In this document: positions 52,692-60,125 of the stretch, piece after piece
How positions within the stretch are numbered: position 1 is the stretch's first letter
How the letters are laid out: each line of letters begins with the position of its first letter
Source: Citrobacter amalonaticus
GTDB taxonomy: Bacteria > Pseudomonadota > Gammaproteobacteria > Enterobacterales > Enterobacteriaceae
Direction of reading: 5' to 3'
Assembly (NCBI RefSeq): GCF_001559075.2
Contig: NZ_CP014015.2
Span: forward strand, 3,534,001-3,598,000
Length of the DNA stretch: 64,000 bases
Notes under the pieces: model-generated
What the model was told of the DNA's origin: nothing
Seen by the model: only the letters and a program-made list of their open reading frames with translations
Databases searched by the model: none
Made by a program: the position numbers and the translations under genes

Positions 52692-55055
52692 CTACAACAC
52701 CCACTCACTCCCTTCGACACCATTCACCAACAGCGTGCGTCTTTCTCCTGCCGGTAACGACACCTTCAGCGCTTTCCACGCTGGACGATAATCCCCTCGC
52801 GCGTTCACCTTCAGGTTAATGGTTGAGCTGTCGCATTGCATTTCCCACTCTACCCACAGCGCATTGCCGTGTTGATATCCCCATGACTCGCCGTCATCTT
52901 CAAACAGCAAACCAGAGGTCGTTCCGACACCTTTGACCGGGTATAGCATCAGTTCACGGGTATCGTCTTTTTCGGCATTCACATGGGTAATGCGTTCGCT
53001 GAGCGGCAGACCCGCCCCGGCACGTACCAGCAGCGGCAGTTTTTCCAGCGGCACATCGCGGGTGATCCACTGGCCGCCAGAGAACCACTGGTGAGTGTAA
53101 AAATCGTACCAGCCGGTTTCGTTATCTGGCAACCAGACACGACGCTCGCGCTGAGCGGCCTCCACCACGCTTGCGACCAGTATGTCGCGACCCAACAGGA
53201 AGTCATCGCATTCTTCAAAGGTTTGCGCGTCATGCTCATGGTCGAGGAACGTCGGACGTAACATCGGTTCGTCGTCGGCATGGGCTTGCCAGAGCAGGGT
53301 GTAGAGATAGGGCAGCAGCCGATAGCGTAACGCGATCGCGCTGCGAATGGCTGGCGTCACGCCCGGATACATCCAGGGTTCATTCACCGTATGGTCGTCA
53401 TTCCACGAGTGAATGGTAAAGCGTGGATGCATGACGCCATTCTGTACCCATCGTACGAACAGTTCGGCGTCGGGTTTATCGCCTGAGAATCCGCCGACAT
53501 CATGGCCGACGTTGAACAGCCCGGACAGGCTCATTCCCAGCCCCATACGGGTGTTATAACGCAGAGTATCCCAACTGGTTCGGTTATCTCCGCTCCAGGT
53601 CTGAACATAGCGTTGCATCCCTGCGCAGCCGGAGCGGGAAATCAGATACGGACGCTTTTCCGGTGCAAAACGCTGTTGCGCTTCCAGCGAGGCGCGCATC
53701 ATCAGCAACGGCATCACCGGGCGAATGTGTTTGATGGCAATTTCCTTGCCAAAGCCGTTACAGCGCGCTTCCCCATCCCACACTTCGAACTCGTTGTTAT
53801 CGTTCCAGGTGGAATCTATCCCCATCTCCAGCAGTTGCGTCGTCACACCGTTCTGCCACCACTGAATGGTCTGCGGGTTGGTAAAGTCGAGGTTCGATCC
53901 TTCATCATCCCAGAAGCTGGAGCGTTCCGGTACATCGTTTTCGGAATCGCGAATGAATAATCCTTTTTCCGCCACCTCGTTATAGCGAGGGTGATCCTGC
54001 AACAGACAGGGCTTGATGTTGGCAGCAAGCTTCAGTCCGGCATCGTGGAATGCCTGACTCATCACTTTGGGTTGTGGCACTTTGTCGTAATTCCAGTTGA
54101 AGACATAGCGCTTACCGTTAATCGAGGTGTATCCCGACGAGAGCTGGAAAGAATCGCACGGGATCGCGTGTTCTGCACACAGACGAATAAAATTCATGAG
54201 CTGGTTTTGCGCATCCGGCGCGTCGGTGTAGTGCATTGTGGAACCGCTGTAGCCGAGGCTCCATTTTGGACCGAACAGGGTTTTCCCGGTCAGGCGTACG
54301 AAGGCTTTGGTGACGTCCAGCGCCCGTTTGCCGGTAAACATGTAGTAATCAATATCGCCTGCTTCCGCCTGCCAGCGGCGATAGGTGGTGTGATAGTTGT
54401 CGATCTCGTTGCCCAGATCCAGCCAGCAACTGCTGAGGTTGTCATAAAAAAGACCGTAGCTGACGTCATCGCGGCGGGTGAGGGTGAAGGGAATATGCTT
54501 GTACAGCGGATCGGTGCTGACGGCGTTATAGCCCATGGCGTCGAGGTTACGCATCTCATAGCGCTTACCGTTACGCTGCAGATCGCCCGCTTTCTCGCCC
54601 AGGCCGTAGAAACGTTCATCCTTACGGCGGCTCAGGTAATGCGCGACACCATCGCCGTGGGCGTTGATCAGATAGGCACTGGTGGCGCGATCGTTCACCA
54701 GCGATTGCCAAACGCCGGCGTCATTACGATACTCCCACTCCAGCCACAGTGGTTGATGGACGGTGACGCGCAGTTGGTGAGTCGACACCGTCACACCATC
54801 GTCCTGCTGCGAAAGCGTCCAGGCCGGACAGCTAAAACCGCTGATGTCGTCGCGGTGCCGACCTTCCCACGGTACGTCTTTTTCAGGCGCGATGCTCCAG
54901 GTTCGGTCCAGCGCCAGCTCACCTTTCCGTTTGATCAGCACGCGAAAAAGATTCTCTTCCAGCACGTATAGACACAGGCGGTGTTGTTTATCCACCACCA
55001 GTTCAAGGTGAGTGGCCGATTGTTTATCAAGAGTCCAGTTTTTCAGGGTTTTCAT
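52692..55055 (-). CDS. GH31-family glycoside hydrolase
   Basis: A 787-residue cytoplasmic alpha-glycosidase of family GH31; no signal peptide. The catalytic nucleophile is D419 in STWNDNNE, and the likely acid/base is D490 in TWSGDN, followed by the GHDVGGFSG segment. The beta-barrel has KWSLGYSGSTMHY before the nucleophile. It is distinct from YicI, which has a DFGE-type site. MKTLKNWTL at 55055 is the probable start; an ATG five codons earlier also exists. It lies 17 bases after the MFS gene, so both should be one operon. The substrate is an alpha-linked glycoside of unknown kind. Confidence 0.88.
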   Translation of the reverse strand: MKTLKNWTLDKQSATHLELVVDKQHRLCLYVLEENLFRVLIKRKGELALDRTWSIAPEKDVPWEGRHRDDISGFSCPAWTLSQQDDGVTVSTHQLRVTVHQPLWLEWEYRNDAGVWQSLVNDRATSAYLINAHGDGVAHYLSRRKDERFYGLGEKAGDLQRNGKRYEMRNLDAMGYNAVSTDPLYKHIPFTLTRRDDVSYGLFYDNLSSCWLDLGNEIDNYHTTYRRWQAEAGDIDYYMFTGKRALDVTKAFVRLTGKTLFGPKWSLGYSGSTMHYTDAPDAQNQLMNFIRLCAEHAIPCDSFQLSSGYTSINGKRYVFNWNYDKVPQPKVMSQAFHDAGLKLAANIKPCLLQDHPRYNEVAEKGLFIRDSENDVPERSSFWDDEGSNLDFTNPQTIQWWQNGVTTQLLEMGIDSTWNDNNEFEVWDGEARCNGFGKEIAIKHIRPVMPLLMMRASLEAQQRFAPEKRPYLISRSGCAGMQRYVQTWSGDNRTSWDTLRYNTRMGLGMSLSGLFNVGHDVGGFSGDKPDAELFVRWVQNGVMHPRFTIHSWNDDHTVNEPWMYPGVTPAIRSAIALRYRLLPYLYTLLWQAHADDEPMLRPTFLDHEHDAQTFEECDDFLLGRDILVASVVEAAQRERRVWLPDNETGWYDFYTHQWFSGGQWITRDVPLEKLPLLVRAGAGLPLSERITHVNAEKDDTRELMLYPVKGVGTTSGLLFEDDGESWGYQHGNALWVEWEMQCDSSTINLKVNARGDYRPAWKALKVSLPAGERRTLLVNGVEGSEWVL

Positions 55056-55072
55056 ATGTAATACATCCACTA

Positions 55073-56374
55073 TCAGGCGCGCTTGGCGCGACGTTCAGCA
55101 ATAAATGCCACCAGGAAAACAGCGCCAATCAGGTCAAAGAAACCCATGGCAATGAAGAGTGGGTTAAAGCCGATTTTGTCAGCCGTAACACCAATCAAAA
55201 GGGAGAAAAGGAAGCTGGCGATCCACGCCGCTGAACCACGCATGCCGTTGACGGTGGCCATCTGGCCTTTATCAAACGACTCGACAACGAGCGCACTCAG
55301 CATGCAGGAGATGATCTGATGCCCGAAGCCGCCGATGGAGATCAGCACAATGGTGATATAGGGATCGCGGGTAATGGCGACGATCCCCAATGAGATCATC
55401 AGAAATGCGCCGGTCACAGAGCTTGCCACCACCGAGTTGACGCGGGAGCAACCGAACAGGCGGGTATATAAACGCGTCAGATAGCCGCTCGCCACGCTGC
55501 CGATGTCAGCCGCCAGGAACGGAAGCCAGGCAAACATCGCGATCTGCTTCAGATCCATACCGTGTTCTTTGGCGAGATACAGCGGCACCCAGAAGCTCAG
55601 TACGGCCCAGGCTGGCTCCGCCATAAAGGCCGGGATGGCGATACCATAAAATCGTTTGTTTTTTGAGACGGTTTTTAATGCTGTCAGGAAAGGCAGCTTA
55701 ACTGCTGGCGGTTCGTTATCCTGCTTAATAAAGGCCAGTTCATCTTGACTCAGATTCGGGTGTTGTTCCGGGTTGTGATAGAACGCCCACCACAGAGTCA
55801 CCCACAGCAGCGCCAGCACGCCGGTAAACATAAATGCGCCCTGCCAGCCAAATGAGGCGTGCGCGAAGTAGATGATGGGGGGCGCGAGCATTGCGCCAAT
55901 CGAAAAGCCGACGCCAGCCCAGCCGGCAGCGACTGGACGTTCTGATTTAGGGAACCATTCGCCGATAGTTTTGGCGTTGGCCGGGGTTGCGGCGGCTTCT
56001 GAGGCACCCATAAAAAAGCGCAGGATCGCAAGGTGCAACCAGCTTCCGGCACCGGCATGAAAAATACACATCAGCGCCCAGATGCCGGCGCAAACCATGA
56101 AGCCAATTTTCAAACCAATCACGTCGATCAGCCATCCGCATAACGGCTGGAAAATGGTGTAGGCGAGCTGAAATGCGCCGACAATCCACGAATATTGCTC
56201 GGTAGTGATGCCCAGGCTTTCTTTCAGTTCCGGTGCCAGAATGCCTAATGAATTTCGGGTGATGTAGTTAACGGTGACGCCGAGTAAAAAAAGTACCAGC
56301 ACATACCAGCGCAGATTTTTTATAACGCGACGGGGTTTGCTTGCCGCAGCAGTGTTGTTGATGTCCTGACTCAT
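55073..56374 (-). CDS. MFS transporter, anion:cation symporter (ACS) type
   Basis: A 433-residue major-facilitator protein with twelve helices and a central loop near residues 190-220. The N-terminal half (NYITRNSLGILAPELKESLG and the WFPKSERPVAAG segment) resembles the ACS family, whose members such as ExuT and GudP carry hexuronates and sugar acids. It heads the operon with the GH31 gene, so it may import an acidic or glucuronide-like alpha-glycoside; that is inference. The start MSQDINN at 56374 is preferred over an ATG five codons earlier. Confidence 0.85.
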   Translation of the reverse strand: MSQDINNTAAASKPRRVIKNLRWYVLVLFLLGVTVNYITRNSLGILAPELKESLGITTEQYSWIVGAFQLAYTIFQPLCGWLIDVIGLKIGFMVCAGIWALMCIFHAGAGSWLHLAILRFFMGASEAAATPANAKTIGEWFPKSERPVAAGWAGVGFSIGAMLAPPIIYFAHASFGWQGAFMFTGVLALLWVTLWWAFYHNPEQHPNLSQDELAFIKQDNEPPAVKLPFLTALKTVSKNKRFYGIAIPAFMAEPAWAVLSFWVPLYLAKEHGMDLKQIAMFAWLPFLAADIGSVASGYLTRLYTRLFGCSRVNSVVASSVTGAFLMISLGIVAITRDPYITIVLISIGGFGHQIISCMLSALVVESFDKGQMATVNGMRGSAAWIASFLFSLLIGVTADKIGFNPLFIAMGFFDLIGAVFLVAFIAERRAKRA

Positions 56375-56463
56375 TTTCAGTCTCCACAAGACGGACGGTA
56401 GGGGAATGTTTCGTATGCCACAGGGTTTTATCGCTTTAGTTTTTATTGCGTTAAGCGATTAAG

Positions 56464-56497
56464 TTGCTATACAACTAGTATGGAAGTTGTATGACAA
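56464..56497. promoter_or_regulatory. candidate operator between MFS and LacI genes
   Basis: Inverted repeat TTGCTATACAACT (56464-56476) and AGTTGTATGACAA (56485-56497), matching at 11 of 13 positions, with the inner eight perfect. A second dyad ATCGCTT...AAGCGAT is at 56430-56459. Confidence 0.6.
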
Positions 56498-56577
56498 ATT
56501 TACCTTAAGGGAGAAACGGAGCCGTCAGTAGCAGAATTTGTGCAAGCTTTCTCATACAGAAAGTCCGTTTTCTGACA

Positions 56578-56593
56578 ACATTCATTCGAAGCC
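56578..56593 (+). promoter_or_regulatory. weak copy of the ACTTTCATTCGAAA motif upstream of the LacI gene
   Basis: ACATTCATTCGAAGCC keeps the ten-base core TTCATTCGAA of the motif seen upstream of ybiU, ybiV and pflE. It is 65-80 bases before the LacI-family start. It could be chance; see the findings. Confidence 0.4.
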
Positions 56594-56657
56594 TGTCATT
56601 GCTTCGATTTTTGGCCGTGAAAATTTTTTCATCAGGCAAGTGGAGCCAGATCACAAA

Positions 56658-57731
56658 ATGGATAAAAGATTGAAAATCAGGGAAATTGCCGCCCGGACGC
56701 AGCTCTCGATCAGCACCGTTTCGCGCGTGCTGGCGGGAAAGTCCAACACCAGCGACAACGCGCGGCGTATCGTGCTGGAATGCGCGCGTGAACTGGGGGT
56801 GATGGAGGGAATGGCGGCAGGTCGTCTGCTACTCAATAGCCTGATGATCTTTGCGCCACAGCGGGCATTTGATGAGCGGTCCGACATCTTTTATTACCGT
56901 GTGATCCAGAGTGTGAACAAAGGGCTGGCCTCGCACGAAGTCCGATTGCGCTACTGCGCCCTTGAGGAACATGACAGTGATGCGCAAGTGTTTCTGGCGC
57001 GAATGAACGAACCGGATACGCAAGCCGCTATTTTGCTGGGGATAGACGATCCGCATATCCATGATTTAGCCGTTGATGTAGGAAAACCGTGCCTGTTGAT
57101 TAACTGTCGCGACCGGTTAATGCGTCTTCCTGTGGTGGCGCCCGATCATCGGTCGATTGGTGAGCGAGCAGCGGGTTATCTGTTTGAAATGGGGCATCGC
57201 GAGGTGATGAATGTTCTCTGCCTGCGCCGATACACAATGGAGCTGCGGTTAGCAGGGATCCGCGATGCGTGGCGGTCGCATAACCTGAAGTTCAGTGACA
57301 AACGCGACCTGCTGGTGGCATCCAGCTTCAGTGCCAGAGAGACAGAGCATCTGGTCAGTGAATGGATCAGTCAGAGAAAGGGGGAGGATTTACCCACTGC
57401 GTTTTTAGTCGGGGGGGATTTCATGGCGGCGGGAGTCATCAGCGCACTGCAAAAACAGGCGCTACGCGTACCGCAGGACATCTCGGTGATGAGTATTGAT
57501 GGTTTCAATCTGGCGTCGATTCAGGATGTCCCCTTAACGGCGGTTCATGTTCCCCGGGATGAGTTGGGGACAGAGGCGGTGTATATGCTCCAACAGCGTC
57601 TGGTACGCCCGGAGGCACCAGTCAGTTCGTTATTACTTAATGGCACGCTTGCGGTACGGGAGTCGGTCCGGCGGATACGTCAGGGGAAACGACGCACCGC
57701 CGTTGAACAGGAAGGTCTGTATGACCGTTAA
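56658..57731 (+). CDS. LacI-family transcriptional regulator
   Basis: A 357-residue regulator with an N-terminal LacI helix-turn-helix (KIREIAARTQLSISTVSRVL, about residues 6-25) and hinge, then a periplasmic-binding-like ligand domain ending in the TAVHVPRDELGTEAVYML segment. It is divergent from the MFS-GH31 operon and is its probable regulator. The start MDKRLKIRE at 56658 places the HTH at the end as usual; the frame is open 40 codons upstream without family similarity. Its stop overlaps the convergent ybiU stop. Confidence 0.85.
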   Translation: MDKRLKIREIAARTQLSISTVSRVLAGKSNTSDNARRIVLECARELGVMEGMAAGRLLLNSLMIFAPQRAFDERSDIFYYRVIQSVNKGLASHEVRLRYCALEEHDSDAQVFLARMNEPDTQAAILLGIDDPHIHDLAVDVGKPCLLINCRDRLMRLPVVAPDHRSIGERAAGYLFEMGHREVMNVLCLRRYTMELRLAGIRDAWRSHNLKFSDKRDLLVASSFSARETEHLVSEWISQRKGEDLPTAFLVGGDFMAAGVISALQKQALRVPQDISVMSIDGFNLASIQDVPLTAVHVPRDELGTEAVYMLQQRLVRPEAPVSSLLLNGTLAVRESVRRIRQGKRRTAVEQEGLYDR

Positions 57732-58990
57732 CGCATTCCCAGCGCGCGCTTGCCGTGGATATTTAAATCCGCCAGCGTGAAGCGGCCTTCCCAGTTTGTT
57801 TCGTAATCCTCACGCGGGAAATCGCCCGGCGATGCGCCTTTCTCCAGCGCGGCCTTCACGCTGTGCGCATAGGCCAGATTCTTCTCACACAGAGGCGCGG
57901 CGGGTATGTACATCACATTTCCCCAGCCCTGCTGATTGTCGACCGGCGCTACGGAGTGAATCACATCGCAATGCCACCAGACGGAGTCGCCGGCTTCCAG
58001 TGGCGGAATGCTGGTAAGCGCCTCAATCAACACGGGATGCCATTGTTCGGATATTGGCAGTACCCGCCCTGGTGCCACGCCACACAGTTCATCTTCCGGA
58101 ACATCATCCAGCAGAGGACGTAACAGCACATAGGCCATGGCTTCCGGAATGGGGACGACATGCAGTAACCCCTGACCGGGCAACATATCCGACAGCGCGG
58201 TCCAGCCCTGGAAGGTGCGGAACACTGAGCATTTGGTGGTGTTGTCCACCGTATACTCTTCCACTTCAGTGCGATGGGCGGCATGCCACGGATCGTATTC
58301 CGTAAGCTTGCCATTAAACACATTCGCAAAGACGCGCTGATAGGCCGGCAGCAGCCAGCGTTCCAGCGCGCCGGAATCGGTGTGCGCGCCCAGCCCTTTT
58401 GACGTGGTTCCCGGTGGACGGCGGCGGATCCTGTCTGGGTAGATCACGCTGACGTCCGGGTTAAACCACTGCTTGCCCTCGCTTTCAAAGGTCCACAGAC
58501 GGTTGAGGAACGACTGTACGTTCGCCATTTCTTCACTCTGTCGGGCCTGCATTTGCGCCTGCGACCAGTAGATCGGATAGATTTCCGGGCGCGAAGCGGT
58601 GAGGGTGCCAAAGAAGTTATCGCCTGGGCCTTTGTACACCTCGTCAAAGTGGTTGTTGTCCAGATAGTCCAGCATCGACTGATCCCAGGCCAGCGCCTGC
58701 TCACGCGGGAAGTGACCTTTGATGACCGCACAGCCGCGACGTTTGATCTGTTCGCGCTGCTGCGCCGTGACGGTGCCGGCGTTGATATCGGCATACGACA
58801 GCTCAGGCCAAACCGGGGCGCCCTGGGCTTTAAGCGCATTGATTTCCGCCACGCGGGTGGCAATGGTATCGCTAATCTGGCTGAAGATCTGTTGGACGTC
58901 GCCGAGCTGCGCCCGCAGTTCCTGCTTCATCTGACGGATCGCCGCTTTATGATCGACCGGTAATGTGTCACTCGTGAAGGTAAAAGCCAT
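57728..58990 (-). CDS. ybiU: YbiU, DUF1479 protein
   Basis: YbiU (420 residues) belongs to DUF1479. GAHTDSGALERWLLPAY, with an H-x-D pair (HTD), together with HCDVIHSV near the C-terminus, resembles the metal triad of Fe(II)/2-oxoglutarate oxygenases, though activity and substrate are unknown. MAFTFTSDT at 58990 is preferred over an ATG two codons earlier. Upstream lie the shared ACTTTCATTCGAAA motif and another inverted repeat. It is separated from ybiV by 149 bases. Confidence 0.9.
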   Translation of the reverse strand: MAFTFTSDTLPVDHKAAIRQMKQELRAQLGDVQQIFSQISDTIATRVAEINALKAQGAPVWPELSYADINAGTVTAQQREQIKRRGCAVIKGHFPREQALAWDQSMLDYLDNNHFDEVYKGPGDNFFGTLTASRPEIYPIYWSQAQMQARQSEEMANVQSFLNRLWTFESEGKQWFNPDVSVIYPDRIRRRPPGTTSKGLGAHTDSGALERWLLPAYQRVFANVFNGKLTEYDPWHAAHRTEVEEYTVDNTTKCSVFRTFQGWTALSDMLPGQGLLHVVPIPEAMAYVLLRPLLDDVPEDELCGVAPGRVLPISEQWHPVLIEALTSIPPLEAGDSVWWHCDVIHSVAPVDNQQGWGNVMYIPAAPLCEKNLAYAHSVKAALEKGASPGDFPREDYETNWEGRFTLADLNIHGKRALGMR

Positions 58991-59001
58991 AATCACCTCG
59001 C

Positions 59002-59018
59002 ATAACTTTCATTCGAAA
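59002..59018 (+). promoter_or_regulatory. shared motif upstream of ybiU
   Basis: ATAACTTTCATTCGAAA, identical over 17 bases to the copy upstream of pflE, ends 28 bases and begins 12 bases from the ybiU start codon. Confidence 0.65.
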
Positions 59019-59022
59019 CTAA

Positions 59023-59052
59023 TATAACTTACAGGTGATAATATAAGTTATA
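59023..59052. promoter_or_regulatory. inverted repeat upstream of ybiU
   Basis: TATAACTTA (59023-59031) and TAAGTTATA (59044-59052), perfect nine-base arms with a 12-base spacer, in an AT-rich promoter region. Confidence 0.5.
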
Positions 59053-59139
59053 AAAAAGTTAATGCAAGTTTAAAGTTTTGAGTTGATGAACAGGAGGGAA
59101 AGAAAATGAAACCGGAACAGGGTGCCCCGGTTATTGCAG

Positions 59140-59955
59140 TCACATGTTGAAGGGGGCGGTGTTATCCAGCACGGACTGAATCACGTTCAGTGCGCCCTGA
59201 TGATTGTTGTCATCCGTCTGATAGCGGGAGAGTGCCTTGATGCTGTCGGTGGCATTCGCCATGGCGAAAGAGTAGTGCGCCATTTTCAGCATTTCTGCAT
59301 CATTGCCGCTGTCGCCAATGGCGACCACTTCCTTCGGTGAGAGGTTCCAGCGTTTTAGTAACCGGCTGATGCCATTGGCTTTATGGAGTCCGGGAATGAT
59401 CAGGTCGATAAAGCCGAAACCGCTGGTTACGGGTTTCATAATGCCGTCCAGCGCCGTGTGCAGGTGGTCGATAACCAACGGGATCTGCTGGTCTGGCAGA
59501 TTCAGCGAGAACTTAAACAGCACGTCGCTGATGTCATGGTAGTCCTTCACCGGCTTCAGGCGGTGGTAGTGCTTCGACATCAGCGCGACAAAGGGTTCCG
59601 GCGCGTTTTCACTGACGTAAGCGCTTTGCAGACCGCAGGCCACAAAGTTGAGTTGTTTATCTTTAAGCAATTCGCTCATCACAACCTGAGATTCGTGGCG
59701 CGTGAGTTCGCCATGAAAAAGCTGTTTGCCATGCTCAAACACCAGCGCGCCGTTTTCGGCAACGAAGGAGATCTCGTCTTTGAGTTCGGGGAAGAAAGAG
59801 ATGAGCTGAAAATACTGATTGCCGCTGGCGACGACGAATTCAATGTTGCGTTTTTTTAGCTCGTGGTACTGCGCCATAAATCGTGCGTGATCGTACTTTT
59901 TGGCGTCATTGAGAAAAGTTCCGTCCATATCGGTGACGATAACTTTAACGGTCAT
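59140..59955 (-). CDS. ybiV: YbiV, HAD-family sugar phosphatase
   Basis: YbiV (271 residues) is a Cof-type (class IIB) HAD phosphatase. Motif I is VTDMDGTFLND (about residues 8-18), with the nucleophile in DMD; the Lys and GDSGNDAEML (about 214-223) complete the metal site. E. coli YbiV hydrolyses sugar phosphates such as fructose 1-phosphate and ribose 5-phosphate. The ATG at 59955 has the family length; a longer frame starts 36 bases earlier. It shares an upstream motif with ybiU and pflE. Confidence 0.95.
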   Translation of the reverse strand: MTVKVIVTDMDGTFLNDAKKYDHARFMAQYHELKKRNIEFVVASGNQYFQLISFFPELKDEISFVAENGALVFEHGKQLFHGELTRHESQVVMSELLKDKQLNFVACGLQSAYVSENAPEPFVALMSKHYHRLKPVKDYHDISDVLFKFSLNLPDQQIPLVIDHLHTALDGIMKPVTSGFGFIDLIIPGLHKANGISRLLKRWNLSPKEVVAIGDSGNDAEMLKMAHYSFAMANATDSIKALSRYQTDDNNHQGALNVIQSVLDNTAPFNM

Positions 59956-60025
59956 ACAAAGCTCCTGGCTCAAAACTGCGACCAGAAACATTTTAATAAC
60001 AATGTGACCTAAAGCACAAATTTAA

Positions 60026-60039
60026 TTTCGAATGAAAGT
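60026..60039 (-). promoter_or_regulatory. shared motif upstream of ybiV
   Basis: On the minus strand ACTTTCATTCGAAA, the 14-base core of the motif, 70-84 bases before the ybiV start. Confidence 0.6.
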
Positions 60040-60045
60040 CAGAAA

Positions 60046-60120
60046 GCCGGGTGGCGGCTTCGCCTTACCCGGCCTACGGGGGAGACAATGTAGGCCCGGT
60101 AAGCGTAGCGCCACCGGGCG
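60046..60120. repeat. BIME between ybiV and pflF
   Basis: Two REP units: GCCGGGTGGCGGCTTCGCC...TTACCCGGCCTAC and GTAGGCCCGGTAAGCG...CGCCACCGGGC. The TTTTTT that follows on the plus strand and the position just after the pflF stop suit a 3'-end element. Confidence 0.88.
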
Positions 60121-60125
60121 TTTTT

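Noticed and set aside
53991..54971. Open frame of 326 codons opposite the GH31 gene
   Set aside because: Antisense shadow of a conserved enzyme.
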